Below are positions 21,589-30,539 of a DNA stretch of 64,000 bases, piece by piece. The number at the start of each line of letters is the position of its first letter. The stretch's first letter is position 1. The position numbers were made by a program, and so were the translations under genes. Under the pieces are notes generated by a model. The model was not told where the DNA came from. It searched no databases and saw nothing but the letters and a program-made list of their open reading frames with translations. The stretch covers positions 1 through 64,000 of the forward strand of contig NZ_RKLN01000002.1 in the NCBI RefSeq assembly GCF_004011835.1, given 5' to 3'. Source of the stretch: Rhodococcus spongiicola (GTDB lineage Bacteria > Actinomycetota > Actinomycetes > Mycobacteriales > Mycobacteriaceae).

Positions 21589-22653
21589 ATGCTCATTTCT
21601 CAGCGACCCACGCTGACCGAAGAGGTCATCGCTGACAACCGCTCGAAGTTCGTCATCGAGCCCCTCGAGCCAGGCTTCGGGTACACCCTCGGCAACTCGC
21701 TGCGCCGCACCCTGCTGTCGTCGATCCCCGGCGCCGCGGTCACCAGCATCCGTATCGACGGCGTCCTCCACGAGTTCACCACGGTCCCGGGTGTGAAGGA
21801 GGACGTCACCGACGTCATCCTGAACCTCAAGGGCCTGGTAGTGAGCTCCGAGGAGGACGAGCCGGTCACCATGTACGTCCGCAAGCAGGGCCCCGGGGCC
21901 GTGACTGCGGGTGACATCGTTCCGCCGGCCGGCGTCACGGTCAACAACCCGGATCTGCACATCGCCACCCTGAACGACAAGGGCAAGCTGGAGATCGAGC
22001 TCGTCGTCGAGCGCGGTCGCGGCTATGTCCCCGCCGTCCAGAACAAGGCGTCCGGCGCCGAGATCGGCCGCATCCCGGTCGACTCGATCTACTCGCCGGT
22101 GCTCAAGGTCACCTACAAGGTGGAGGCGACCCGCGTCGAGCAACGCACCGACTTCGATCGGCTGATTCTCGACGTGGAGACCAAGAACTCCATCACTGCT
22201 CGGGACGCACTCGCTTCGGCGGGTAAGACCCTGGTTGAGCTCTTCGGCCTGGCCCGTGAGCTGAACGTCGAAGCAGAAGGCATCGAGATCGGACCCTCGC
22301 CCGCCGAGGCCGATCACATCGCTTCCTTCGGACTGCCCATCGAGGACCTGGACCTGACGGTCCGCTCCTACAACTGCCTCAAGCGCGAGGGTGTTCACAC
22401 CGTCGGCGAGCTCGTGGCACGCACGGAGTCCGACCTGCTCGACATCCGCAACTTCGGACAGAAGTCCATCGACGAGGTCAAGGTCAAGCTGCACTCGCTC
22501 GGCCTCACCCTCAAGGACAGCCCTGCGTCCTTCGACCCGACGACCGTTGCCGGCTACGACGCCGCCACCGGCACGTGGAGCGATGCCGACACCGGTTCCC
22601 TCAGCGAGGCTGAAGGCACCGATCAGGACTACGCCGAGACCGAACAGCTGTAA
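21589..22653 (+). CDS. rpoA: RNA polymerase subunit alpha
   Basis: Alpha dimerises to nucleate RNA polymerase assembly. The 354-residue protein has the N-terminal assembly domain with [20 protein letters not shown], then a linker, then the C-terminal domain with [18 protein letters not shown] that contacts DNA and activators. The ATG at 21589 lies seven bases after AGGAGG; the frame is open ten codons further but without such a site. Confidence 0.98.
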   Translation: MLISQRPTLTEEVIADNRSKFVIEPLEPGFGYTLGNSLRRTLLSSIPGAAVTSIRIDGVLHEFTTVPGVKEDVTDVILNLKGLVVSSEEDEPVTMYVRKQGPGAVTAGDIVPPAGVTVNNPDLHIATLNDKGKLEIELVVERGRGYVPAVQNKASGAEIGRIPVDSIYSPVLKVTYKVEATRVEQRTDFDRLILDVETKNSITARDALASAGKTLVELFGLARELNVEAEGIEIGPSPAEADHIASFGLPIEDLDLTVRSYNCLKREGVHTVGELVARTESDLLDIRNFGQKSIDEVKVKLHSLGLTLKDSPASFDPTTVAGYDAATGTWSDADTGSLSEAEGTDQDYAETEQL

Positions 22654-22708
22654 CCCGTATCACCCGGCACATGGGCAAATGTGCTGGGCGAGCCCAAGAG
22701 GAGCTCCA

Positions 22709-23251
22709 ATGCCCAAGCCCAAGAAGGGTGCCCGCTTCGGCGGGTCGGCGTCGCACCAGAAGGCGATCTTCGCCAACCTGGCGACTGCTCTCTTCGAGCA
22801 CGGCCGAATCACCACCACGGAGGCCAAGGCCAAGGCCCTGCGTCCGTACGCCGAGAAGATCGTGACCAAGGCCAAGGGTGGAACCCTGGCCGACCGTCGC
22901 GAGGTTCTGCGGGTCATCCGCAACAAGGATGTCGTGCACAACCTGTTCGCGGAGATCGGCCCGTTCTACGCCGACCGCGACGGTGGATACACCCGCATCA
23001 TCAAGACCGTCCCCCGCAAGGGTGACAACGCTCCGATGGCGATCATCGAGCTCGTCAAGGAGAAGACGGTCACCTCGGAGGCGGACCGCGCGCGTCGCGT
23101 CGCTGCTTCGCAGGCCGCTCCGGCTGTCGAGGAGAAGCAGGCCGAGGCCGAGGCCGGCGAGACCGAGGCTCCCGAGGCCGAGGTCGACAGCGCCGACGAG
23201 GCCAAGTCAGAGGCCGACGAGGCGAAGGCCGACGAGGCCAAGAAGGACTAG
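22709..23251 (+). CDS. rplQ: 50S ribosomal protein L17
   Basis: L17 lies near the tunnel exit. The 180-residue product starts [19 protein letters not shown] and has the L17 core to about residue 120. The last 60 residues are a Glu/Ala/Asp-rich tail, an extension common in actinobacteria and absent from E. coli. The ATG at 22709 follows AGAGGAG. truA begins five bases after the stop. Confidence 0.98.
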   Translation: MPKPKKGARFGGSASHQKAIFANLATALFEHGRITTTEAKAKALRPYAEKIVTKAKGGTLADRREVLRVIRNKDVVHNLFAEIGPFYADRDGGYTRIIKTVPRKGDNAPMAIIELVKEKTVTSEADRARRVAASQAAPAVEEKQAEAEAGETEAPEAEVDSADEAKSEADEAKADEAKKD

Positions 23252-23256
23252 TCCAC

Positions 23257-24147
23257 TTGGTTTCGGCACATGCCGCATCGAACGAACCCGTCGTTCCCAC
23301 AGGGGACGGCGGGTTCGTTCGCTTGCGCCTCGACATCTCTTACGACGGCACCGACTTCTCCGGGTGGGCTCGGCAACCCGGCCACCGTACGGTGTGCGGT
23401 GAGATTGAGGAGAAGCTGAGCACGGTCGTCCGCACCCCGGTACTGCTCACGGTGGCCGGGCGCACCGATGCCGGTGTGCACGCGAGTGGGCAGGTGGCGC
23501 ACGTGGACGTGCCCGCCGACATGGTGCCGGACGACCCGGAGCGCTGGGTCCGTCGATTTGCTCGGTTCCTGCCCCGCGACGTTCGCATCGAGCACGTCTC
23601 GTTCGCCCCCGCCCATTTCGACGCCCGGTTCTCCGCGATCCGCCGGCACTACGAATACCGACTGACCACGGCGCCGTACGGTGCGGAGCCGCTGCGGGCG
23701 CGCGATACGGTCGCGTGGCCCAGGGAGGTCGACGTCGACGCCATGCGGGAGGCGTCGTCGCGGCTGCTGGGCCTGCACGACTTCGCCGCCTTCTGCAAGC
23801 GGCGTGAGGGTGCGACGACGGTCCGTGAGCTCCAGCGCTTCGACTGGGAGCAGTCCGGTCACGAGCTGACGGCGTTCGTCACCGCCGACGCGTTCTGCTG
23901 GTCGATGGTGCGCAGCCTCGTCGGCGCGGCACTGGCCGTCGGGGAGGGGCGCCGGACGATCGAATGGATGGCGGGGCTGCTCGCCGAACGCGAACGCGCC
24001 AGTGAGGTCGCCGTCGCACCGGCGCACGGGCTCTCGCTCGTCCGCGTCGACTACCCCGCCGACGAGGACTTGGCCGCCCGCAACGAAGCCACTCGGGAGA
24101 TGCGCACGGTGCCCGATCCGAACGGAACGGGCTGCTGCGGCGGGTAG
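23257..24147 (+). CDS. truA: tRNA pseudouridine(38-40) synthase
   Basis: TruA converts uridines 38-40 of the anticodon arm to pseudouridine. The catalytic aspartate is in [16 protein letters not shown] near residue 72. [18 protein letters not shown] and [17 protein letters not shown] are further family motifs. The assigned TTG at 23257 gives 296 residues and about 20 residues ahead of the usual start of the fold, so the exact start is uncertain. It is probably cotranscribed with rplQ. Confidence 0.95.
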   Translation: MVSAHAASNEPVVPTGDGGFVRLRLDISYDGTDFSGWARQPGHRTVCGEIEEKLSTVVRTPVLLTVAGRTDAGVHASGQVAHVDVPADMVPDDPERWVRRFARFLPRDVRIEHVSFAPAHFDARFSAIRRHYEYRLTTAPYGAEPLRARDTVAWPREVDVDAMREASSRLLGLHDFAAFCKRREGATTVRELQRFDWEQSGHELTAFVTADAFCWSMVRSLVGAALAVGEGRRTIEWMAGLLAERERASEVAVAPAHGLSLVRVDYPADEDLAARNEATREMRTVPDPNGTGCCGG

Positions 24148-24240
24148 TAGCCTGACGCTCGGCACCGTCACCGGCGGGCCTTGCGGTGGGATCCGGGGTC
24201 CGAAGGCAACGTACCCTCCGACGAAGTGAGGATCGTGACG

Positions 24241-24681
24241 ATGAATCAGTGGTGGATCTCGCTTCAGGTTCTCGCGCCCGCGTTCTGGCTCGGGATGGTC
24301 GTCGCGATCTCGTTCCTGGAAGCCCCGATCAAGTTCCGCGCGCCCGGCGTGACGATCCCGATCGGGCTGGGCATCGGTCGGCTGGTGTTCCGTGCGTTGA
24401 ACATTGCGGAAGTCGCCGTGCTGGTGGTGCTGTGGGTCGCGACGATTGCCGCCGAGGCGACCCCGACTGCCGCGGTGCGGAATCTGCTCGCTGCGTTGAC
24501 GATCGTTCTAGCAATCCAGGTCGCAGGCATTCGTCCGCCGCTGAGCCGCCGGTCGAACCGGATCCTGGCAGGCGAGGAGCTTCCGAGGTCTCGCGCACAC
24601 CACCTGTACGTCGCGTTCGAGGTCGTGAAGGTGATCGTGCTGGTCTGGCTGGCCGCTGCCACCGTGGCCGTTCATATCTGA
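24241..24681 (+). CDS. Small membrane protein, four helices, unknown function
   Basis: The 146-residue protein has four hydrophobic segments (about residues 5-25, 45-70, 78-95 and 120-143) separated by short basic loops. I start it at the ATG at 24241, nine bases after a GAGG; a GTG 15 bases earlier is possible. A membrane protein in this position after truA is also found in mycobacteria. I see no catalytic motif. It is convergent with the acyl-CoA dehydrogenase. Confidence 0.8.
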   Translation: MNQWWISLQVLAPAFWLGMVVAISFLEAPIKFRAPGVTIPIGLGIGRLVFRALNIAEVAVLVVLWVATIAAEATPTAAVRNLLAALTIVLAIQVAGIRPPLSRRSNRILAGEELPRSRAHHLYVAFEVVKVIVLVWLAAATVAVHI

Positions 24682-24706
24682 GCGACCGCCGTCGGGACCT
24701 GCCGAC

Positions 24707-25849
24707 TCAGCCCGCGAGTTGGCGGGCGATGACGAGTCGCTGAATCTGGTTGGTTCCCTCGAAGATCTGGGTGATCTTCGCTTCGCGCATGTACCGCTCG
24801 ACGGGGAAGTCCTGGGTGTAGCCGTACCCGCCGAACACCTGTACCGCGTCGGTGGTGACCTTCATGGCGGCGTCGGTCGCGACGAGCTTCGCGACGGAGG
24901 CGTTGCGCGAGTAGGGGAGTCCGGCGTCGCGGCGGCGGGCGGCGTCGATGTAGGTGGCGCGGGCGGAGTCGACGGCCGCGGCCATATCCGCGAGGACGAA
25001 GCCGAGGCCCTGATGATCGATGATCCGCTTGCCGAACGCCTTGCGCTCCTTGGCATACGCGACGGCGTCGTCGAGGGCGCGCTGGGCCAATCCGACCGCG
25101 ACGGCGGCGACGCCAAGCCGTCCGGAATCGAGTGCGCTGAACGCGATGGGCAGGCCCTGGCCCAGCTTGCCGATGAGTCGCTCGCTCGGGACGAAGGCGT
25201 CGTCGTAGTGCGCGGCCGTCGTCGGTATAGCCCGCAGGCCCATCTTCTCCTCCGGCTTGCCGAAGCTCAGACCCTCGGTGTCCTTGGGAACCAGGAAACA
25301 GGAGATGCCGCGGGAGCCGTCGTCGCTCGTGCGGGCGAACAGGGTGTAGAAGTCGGCACGGCCGCCGCTGGTGATCCATGCCTTGCTGCCGTTGATCCGG
25401 AACCCGCCGTCGACCTCGGCCGCTCGGCACATCAGCGCGGCGGCGTCGGATCCGGCCTGCGCCTCGGACAGGCTGTAGGCGCCGACGGTCTCGCCGCCGA
25501 GCATGTCGGGCAGCCACTTGGCCTTCTGCTCGTGGGTGCCGTGCGTGGCGAGCGCGAAGCAGGACAGGCTGTGCACGCTCGTGGCGACGGCGACGGCTGC
25601 CCAGCGTGCCGCGATCTCCTCGAGGACTTGTAGATACACCTCGTAGGGCTGATTGCCGCCCCCGAACTCCTCCGGATACGGCAGGCTCAGCAGCCCCGCT
25701 CGTCCGAGTGCGGGGAAGACGCCCTCGGGGAATGTCTCGTTTTTCTCGTGCTCGTCGACGATCGGTGCGAGCACCCTGTCGGCGACGTCGCGGGTGAGGT
25801 CGATCAAGTCGCGGGCTTCCTGGGTGGGCAGCAGGCGTTCGACGGGCAC
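24707..25849 (-). CDS. Acyl-CoA dehydrogenase
   Basis: This FAD enzyme introduces the alpha-beta double bond in acyl-CoA during beta-oxidation or branched-chain amino-acid breakdown. The 380-residue protein has the three-domain fold, with AYSLSEAQAGSDAA in the flavin region, RKAFGKRIIDHQ, and the catalytic-base region QIFEGTNQIQRLV with its glutamate near residue 362. The GTG at 25849 has GAGGAG five bases upstream, so I exclude the 123 extra residues upstream. It is divergent from a TetR gene across an 81-base gap holding an operator-like palindrome. Substrate chain length cannot be read. Confidence 0.93.
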   Translation of the reverse strand: MPVERLLPTQEARDLIDLTRDVADRVLAPIVDEHEKNETFPEGVFPALGRAGLLSLPYPEEFGGGNQPYEVYLQVLEEIAARWAAVAVATSVHSLSCFALATHGTHEQKAKWLPDMLGGETVGAYSLSEAQAGSDAAALMCRAAEVDGGFRINGSKAWITSGGRADFYTLFARTSDDGSRGISCFLVPKDTEGLSFGKPEEKMGLRAIPTTAAHYDDAFVPSERLIGKLGQGLPIAFSALDSGRLGVAAVAVGLAQRALDDAVAYAKERKAFGKRIIDHQGLGFVLADMAAAVDSARATYIDAARRRDAGLPYSRNASVAKLVATDAAMKVTTDAVQVFGGYGYTQDFPVERYMREAKITQIFEGTNQIQRLVIARQLAG

Positions 25850-25895
25850 GGCGTCTCCTCGCTGGACTGACGAGATGATCAAGTCAGGAATGAGT

Positions 25896-25921
25896 AGTAC
25901 TGAAAATGATACTTCAGTACT
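25896..25921. promoter_or_regulatory. Palindromic operator between acyl-CoA dehydrogenase and TetR genes
   Basis: AGTACTGA, ten bases, TCAGTACT is a perfect eight-base inverted repeat. It ends nine bases before the TetR ATG and lies 47 bases from the dehydrogenase start. Its position and symmetry suit binding by the adjacent TetR protein, which could then control both directions. Confidence 0.7.
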
Positions 25922-25930
25922 GTCTAGGGT

Positions 25931-26500
25931 ATGGCAACCCCGGTGAGGATTACGGCTCGCCGCATGGCGCTGTTCGACGAGCTCGTGGCACTGATCCTTG
26001 ACGAAGGATTCGCCCATCTCACTCTCGACGACCTCGCCGCGCGCCTGCACTGCTCGAAATCCACGCTCTACCGTCTCGCGGACAGCAAGGAGCAGCTGGT
26101 GCGGGCCGCGACGGTGCACTTCTTCCGCGCTGCAACCGAACAGATCGAGGCGAGCCTGTCCGGAGCCGTCGGCGCCCGTGATCGCATCCGCACGTACCTC
26201 GAGGCAGTCGGGGAGCAACTACGGCCCGCCTCGGCGCAGTTCATGGAGGACCTGGCCGGCGACTCGGCGGCGGGGGAGGTCTACGAGCGCAACACACGGT
26301 GGGCGGCACGCCGCGTCCAGCAACTCATCACCGAGGGCGTCGAAGCGGGCGAGCTACGGGATGCACATGCGGCCTTCGTCGGCGACATCGCCGCCGCGGC
26401 GATGGTGCGCATCCAGCAGCGACAGGTGGCCGCGTCGACCGGCCTGGGCGACGCCGCGGCGTACCAGGAACTCGCGATCCTGCTGACCCGGGGCCTCTGA
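25931..26500 (+). CDS. TetR-family transcriptional regulator
   Basis: The 189-residue protein has an N-terminal helix-turn-helix (about residues 10-55) with LTLDDLAARLHCSKSTLYRL, then a helical ligand-binding and dimerisation domain. No clear ribosome site precedes the ATG at 25931, and the palindrome ends nine bases upstream, so the mRNA may be leaderless or nearly so. It is divergent from the acyl-CoA dehydrogenase and probably controls it and itself, with an acyl-CoA or fatty acid as a likely effector (inference). Confidence 0.92.
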   Translation: MATPVRITARRMALFDELVALILDEGFAHLTLDDLAARLHCSKSTLYRLADSKEQLVRAATVHFFRAATEQIEASLSGAVGARDRIRTYLEAVGEQLRPASAQFMEDLAGDSAAGEVYERNTRWAARRVQQLITEGVEAGELRDAHAAFVGDIAAAAMVRIQQRQVAASTGLGDAAAYQELAILLTRGL

Positions 26501-26545
26501 ATCTACTGGCCTCTGACTCTACGATCGGATCGGAAGGGAGCGCTC

Positions 26546-27100
26546 ATGGAGCTGGATCGACCGCTACGACTCGAGGTGATCGTCGGCAGCGTTCGCGTCA
26601 AGCGGTTCGCGCCCGTCGTCCTCGACTGGTTCCTCGAACGGGCCCGTGTCCGCGACACCTTCGACACCGCCGTACTGGACCTCGCAGAGATCCCTCTGCC
26701 GCAGGATCTTTCGTCGTCGCCAGTGGTCGATTCGTTCACCGACCGGATCGGCAGGGCGGACGCGTTCGTCGTCGTCACCAGCGAGTACAACCACGGCTAC
26801 CCGGCGGCGCTCAAGACCGCATTCGACACCGTCAAGTACGAGTGGCGGGCCAAGCCCGTCGGCTTCGTCGCCTACGGCGGCATGTCGGGCGGCCTCCGCG
26901 CGGTCGAGCAACTCCGTCAGGTGGTAGCCGAACTACACATGGTCTCGATCCGCGAGGCCGTCAGTTTCCATCAGGCCCGCAGGCACTTCGATCCGGAGGA
27001 CGGGGCGGCGAACGACGGCGTCGAGCGGATGCTCACGCAGTTGGCCTGGTGGGCCGACGCGCTGCGAACCCAGCGAGAGCAGTCCCCGTATCCGGGTTGA
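26546..27100 (+). CDS. NADPH-dependent FMN reductase family protein
   Basis: The 184-residue flavodoxin-fold protein opens with LEVIVGSVRVKRFAPVV, the phosphate-binding loop of the FMN reductase family, and has the FMN-contacting TSEYNHGYPAALKTAFD near residue 85. Members reduce FMN, azo dyes, quinones or chromate using NAD(P)H, so the natural substrate is open. It is 45 bases after the TetR gene on the same strand and may be cotranscribed. It is the last intact gene before the decayed stretch. Confidence 0.88.
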   Translation: MELDRPLRLEVIVGSVRVKRFAPVVLDWFLERARVRDTFDTAVLDLAEIPLPQDLSSSPVVDSFTDRIGRADAFVVVTSEYNHGYPAALKTAFDTVKYEWRAKPVGFVAYGGMSGGLRAVEQLRQVVAELHMVSIREAVSFHQARRHFDPEDGAANDGVERMLTQLAWWADALRTQREQSPYPG

Positions 27101-27217
27101 CCGGTCAGCGCGCAGCGCCCGGTTGGACGCTCGCGCCGACCGGGCGCACCGAGTATGTGGCGACCAAGGTCTTACAGCTGGTGGTTCCCGCCCTCACAGT
27201 GCGTTAGGACCCGAGGA

Positions 27218-27404
27218 TCACGCCACCGAGAGGTCATCGGACGAATCGGATGTAGAAGGCCGCGATCGCAGCGAGCTCAGCCTGATCATCGCCGTCGTGA
27301 TCAGTTTCCCGGCGGCCGGCTGGACGCTGGCTGCTCTGGCTGTACTGGTCTTGGCTGGCAGGGTTTATTCACTGGTCACGCCCAAGAACAGGCCGAAGGT
27401 GTGA
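27218..27404 (+). pseudogene. Remnant of a small membrane protein
   Basis: Only the last 40 or so codons look like protein, with a hydrophobic helix LAALAVLVLAGRVYSLV and a basic end. The frame upstream is random in character and has no ribosome site near a start. I read it as the 3' remnant of a membrane-protein gene. The surrounding 27.10-27.49 kb holds nothing else I can name. Confidence 0.25.
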
Positions 27405-27494
27405 ACCCTCCCCCGGACGGTTCACCTCTTGTAACGCCTAAGCGCGTATCTAGGACACGTTGTGAGGCGACTCACAACAGCGGTCCTGACCCAT

Positions 27495-28288
27495 TCACTC
27501 GCAGGTGACACCGTCCTGTCACGGTTGAGCTTCGTGCTGTAGCCCGGCTGCCCCTCATACAGCGGTGCAGCGCCGCCTGCCCTGACCGCATCGCAGTTCT
27601 TGAACGAGACCGTGGCTCGGTGCGGGCGCCGGCTCCGGTGCGGGCGCGGGTTCCGGTGCGGGCGCAGACTCGTGCGCGGGTTCCGGTGCGGGTGGGCCCG
27701 GCAGCCTCCGGCGGCCAAGTCGAGGATCGCCTGGGACTGAGCCGAGGTGGGGGAGATGCCCTGGTAACCCGCGCGCTTGTCGACATTGGAGGCGATGATG
27801 CTGGGCGCCTTGCCGAGGCTGATCCCCTGGCATGTGTTCCCAACAGGTTCGCGATTACGTTGTCCCGCTGAGTATTCGACAAGTCGGGACGACCGCACGG
27901 AAGGCCACCACGAACGCAGCGGTGTCGTCTTCTGTCGGCTCGTAGTCGGCAGCCGGCGATGCGGCGGCTACGGTTGTCGCAGGACCAGTCGTTGTCTGGT
28001 AGGTGCCGCCGATTTCGAAACGTCCACTCCATCCGATGCAGCAGGTGAGTTCTCGTCCGGTGCAAGCACGCCACCGATGACTATGAGACCAAACGCTCCG
28101 GCAGTAACCACAACAGCAAGCTGGCAACCGGGAATCCGGGCCCGATCCGGGCGGCCGCGTATTTGAGCGATCACACCGATGATGAATACGATCAAACCCG
28201 CGAGGCTAAACAGGGCGTCGACGAGCGAGTTCGTCCGGAGACTCGAGAAGCGCGGACAAGTACTCACCGCATCTAGTCGTGTAGTCAA
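27495..28288 (-). pseudogene. Frameshifted DUF732 / excalibur-domain membrane protein
   Basis: Pieces of one protein lie in order on the minus strand but in changing frames: two membrane helices (28288 to about 28010), EPTEDDTAAFVVAFRAVV (to about 27895), NTQRDNVIANLLG (to about 27840), a DUF732 core with CQGISLGKAPSI and AGYQGISPTSAQSQAI (to about 27710), a Pro-Ala-Glu linker (PAPEPA repeats, to about 27610), and an excalibur domain VSFKNCDAVRAGGAAPLYEG. The closing DGVTCE and stop at 27495 are again shifted. Six frame changes are needed. Excalibur domains bind calcium and occur on surface proteins. It is either a pseudogene or an error-rich sequence. Confidence 0.7.
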
Positions 28289-28299
28289 CCGATCAGCAT

Positions 28300-28480
28300 G
28301 TGAAAGTTGCCGGAATCGGTGCGCACGGAATCAACACCACGTTCGAGCCGAAGAACACCTATGCCGATGCCGCAACCTGGTTGCCGCCGAACAAGTCCTA
28401 TCGCTGCATCTACGTGTCGCGGCACCCATAGTCGCGTACCGATACTCGCTAATCGAAGCGGTCTCGGAAGAGAGCTCGTG
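28300..28480 (+). pseudogene. C-terminal remnant of a secreted HNH-type nuclease
   Basis: In one frame from 28300 the segment NTTFEPKNTYADAATWLPPN continues to KSYRCIYVSRH and then meets a stop at 28431. One frame over it continues with IVAYRYSL. W-PPN, Y-C-Y and a basic Y-L stretch recall the C-terminus of secreted actinobacterial HNH/DUF1524 nucleases. The catalytic HNH part is absent. Assignment is from memory of the family pattern only. Confidence 0.35.
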
Positions 28481-28598
28481 GCGCACATCCGTTCGTCGGA
28501 AACGACATCCAGCCCGTCTGGCCACGTGCGACTCGGGTGTCCTTTGGCCCCGTTGCACGTGATATAGGCAGTGAGAAGACGCCGCCGTGCAGGCGTCG

Positions 28599-29549
28599 TT
28601 ATCGGGGCTGGGCGAGCATCGATCGCAGGTACTCGAAGATCCGGCCGTCGACGATCTCGGCTCTCAGCGGCGGCTGGGTGTGCAAGTCGTAGAGCAGGTT
28701 CAGCAACAACACCGGGTCGACGTCGAAGTGCTGGAACGGCAGTTCGATCTTCGATCGGGTCTGTGGAACGAACAGCATCGTCAACCTGCCGAGCATCCCG
28801 GACGGGAGTCGCACCGGCCTGGTTCCCGGAACGAGGTCGAGGCAAATCATGTCCACCGGGATCCGACCCTCGCGATTACGGGTCGGACGGACCCCGGCGA
28901 TCTGCTGCCACGGGATCATGCGCGCGAAGAGCGGGTTGGACACAAGGACCCCATCGTCGACGACGGTGATCCCATATCGCCACCCCCGCACGGTCGCGAC
29001 AGCGACGGCGATCGCTGCGAGCGCGGGTAGAGCGCAGATTCCAGCGATCACGTATGCGTCGATCCCCCAAGAACCGGTGGCAGGGTCGCGGAACCGCGCC
29101 GCGGCGAACCATGGGACCAGCAGCATGAAGGCTCCCAGGCACAACAAGGTGAGGACTCGAATCCAGCTGTGCGGGAATAGGACCCCCCGTACTGCTCCGG
29201 GAGCCGGTGGAGCGGACTGGTCAGCGGCGCGGACACGACCCGTGCGCGGGTCGACGTCGACCGAACGCACACGCGATGACAGGACCTTCGTGCGCGTGTT
29301 GGCATGTGCCGCCATCACCGGCAGCGCCACCGTCATGCCGAAGATTCCGACCCCGAGCGCGGCCGCCCAGGAACCGGCGACCGCCAGCAAGACCGCCGGG
29401 ATGAGCGCGACGACAAGCATGATCACATCGCTGGCGCCGATCGGGAGACCCGATGTCCGTTTCAGGTGCTTGCCCCAGGGGAAAGGGACGGCCATCCTGC
29501 TCACCGGCTGGGATGGCAGAGCGTGCGGTGGGGGTTGTGCCGGGTTCAA
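28599..29549 (-). CDS. Four-helix membrane protein with PH-like cytoplasmic part, unknown
   Basis: The 316-residue protein has two hydrophobic hairpins (about residues 42-82 and 130-185), each followed by a soluble beta-rich stretch. The last 120 residues, from YGITVVDDGVLVSNPLF through IPWQQIAGVRPTRNREG, look like a bacterial PH-type domain. The TTG start at 29549 has AGGAG five bases upstream, better than an internal ATG at 29495. It follows the next gene by 32 bases on the same strand, so the two probably form an operon. Function is unknown. Confidence 0.8.
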   Translation of the reverse strand: MNPAQPPPHALPSQPVSRMAVPFPWGKHLKRTSGLPIGASDVIMLVVALIPAVLLAVAGSWAAALGVGIFGMTVALPVMAAHANTRTKVLSSRVRSVDVDPRTGRVRAADQSAPPAPGAVRGVLFPHSWIRVLTLLCLGAFMLLVPWFAAARFRDPATGSWGIDAYVIAGICALPALAAIAVAVATVRGWRYGITVVDDGVLVSNPLFARMIPWQQIAGVRPTRNREGRIPVDMICLDLVPGTRPVRLPSGMLGRLTMLFVPQTRSKIELPFQHFDVDPVLLLNLLYDLHTQPPLRAEIVDGRIFEYLRSMLAQPR

Positions 29550-29581
29550 ATCCTCTCCTATGTTGCATCGTGCTCAGCAGC

Positions 29582-30403
29582 TCAGCTCGGACGGAGTGTG
29601 CCGATGATCTGGTCTATCGTTTCTGCTTCGATCGCGCCAGGCAGTCCCTGGTGGGCCTCGACGACGAGGACCATCACCTCAGCCGTCGCGAAGCCACGGG
29701 TCGCGACCACGTCGAACCGGGCGCGTGGTGGATCGCATTCATTCGATTTCGGGACGTCGTCGACAAGGGCGGTGTATCGCACAGCCGGGTTGCCGGCGAT
29801 CGTGAAGCGTTGCGCCTCTGTGTACGTCACCTTCGGCATACGGTCGTCGTCTGCGAATATCCGCTCGGCTAAGCGCACCTCGTCGAGTGCCGCGGTCTCG
29901 ATGTCGATACCGCGCCTGCCCGTTGCTCCGGTGACGGCAAGGGTTGCGCCGTCGACGGCGTCGCAGTATTCGTACCCGTACTGTCCGTGAGCTCCGTAGC
30001 CGGCGATCAGACCGTCATCGTCGGACCATCCGAACACCGCACTCCATTCGTTGTCCCAATCCGGTGGAATGTCGTAGGTGAGACCGAACTTCGTGGCGAT
30101 GGGCTGCGGCTCTCCAGGCTCGACGTCGATCTTCGGCGGCGGGAACTGCATCGACGGGAAACCCGGCGGCAACGGTGGCGGTGGCGTCGTCGACGCCGGC
30201 GCGGACCATGTCGGCGGGGCGAGTGCGGGACCGAGCTCGTCAGGGTCGGGCGCGTCCGGTCCCATAGCGGCGAGACGAGGAATCATCAGGATGAAGCCGT
30301 AACTGACGGCAACGGTCGCGGCGAGCCTGAGCAGTGCAATGAGAAGACGCCGCCGCGCAGGCTTTGCAGACACAGTTCCCCCGAGCCGATTCGATTCATC
30401 CAT
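29582..30403 (-). CDS. Membrane-anchored extracytoplasmic protein, unknown
   Basis: From the ATG at 30403 this is a 273-residue protein with a basic N-terminus (ARRRLL), one membrane helix (about residues 20-45), a proline-rich spacer and a soluble domain of about 180 residues facing outward. Two cysteines (YEYCD and SNECD) could form a disulfide there. A longer start at 30433 has no ribosome site. It pairs with the downstream membrane gene. I do not recognise the family with confidence. Confidence 0.78.
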   Translation of the reverse strand: MDESNRLGGTVSAKPARRRLLIALLRLAATVAVSYGFILMIPRLAAMGPDAPDPDELGPALAPPTWSAPASTTPPPPLPPGFPSMQFPPPKIDVEPGEPQPIATKFGLTYDIPPDWDNEWSAVFGWSDDDGLIAGYGAHGQYGYEYCDAVDGATLAVTGATGRRGIDIETAALDEVRLAERIFADDDRMPKVTYTEAQRFTIAGNPAVRYTALVDDVPKSNECDPPRARFDVVATRGFATAEVMVLVVEAHQGLPGAIEAETIDQIIGTLRPS

Positions 30404-30539
30404 GCCATGACGCCCCCGTCCCGGCGGTGTCATCGTAGTGAACGCGATGTAGGCGGCTCGCGAAGCTACGTCCGGTCGCCGGAGAACGAGACAAAGGCCC
30501 GCCCCAACCCGGGCTGGGCCGCTGTCGTCGTCTCAGGAC

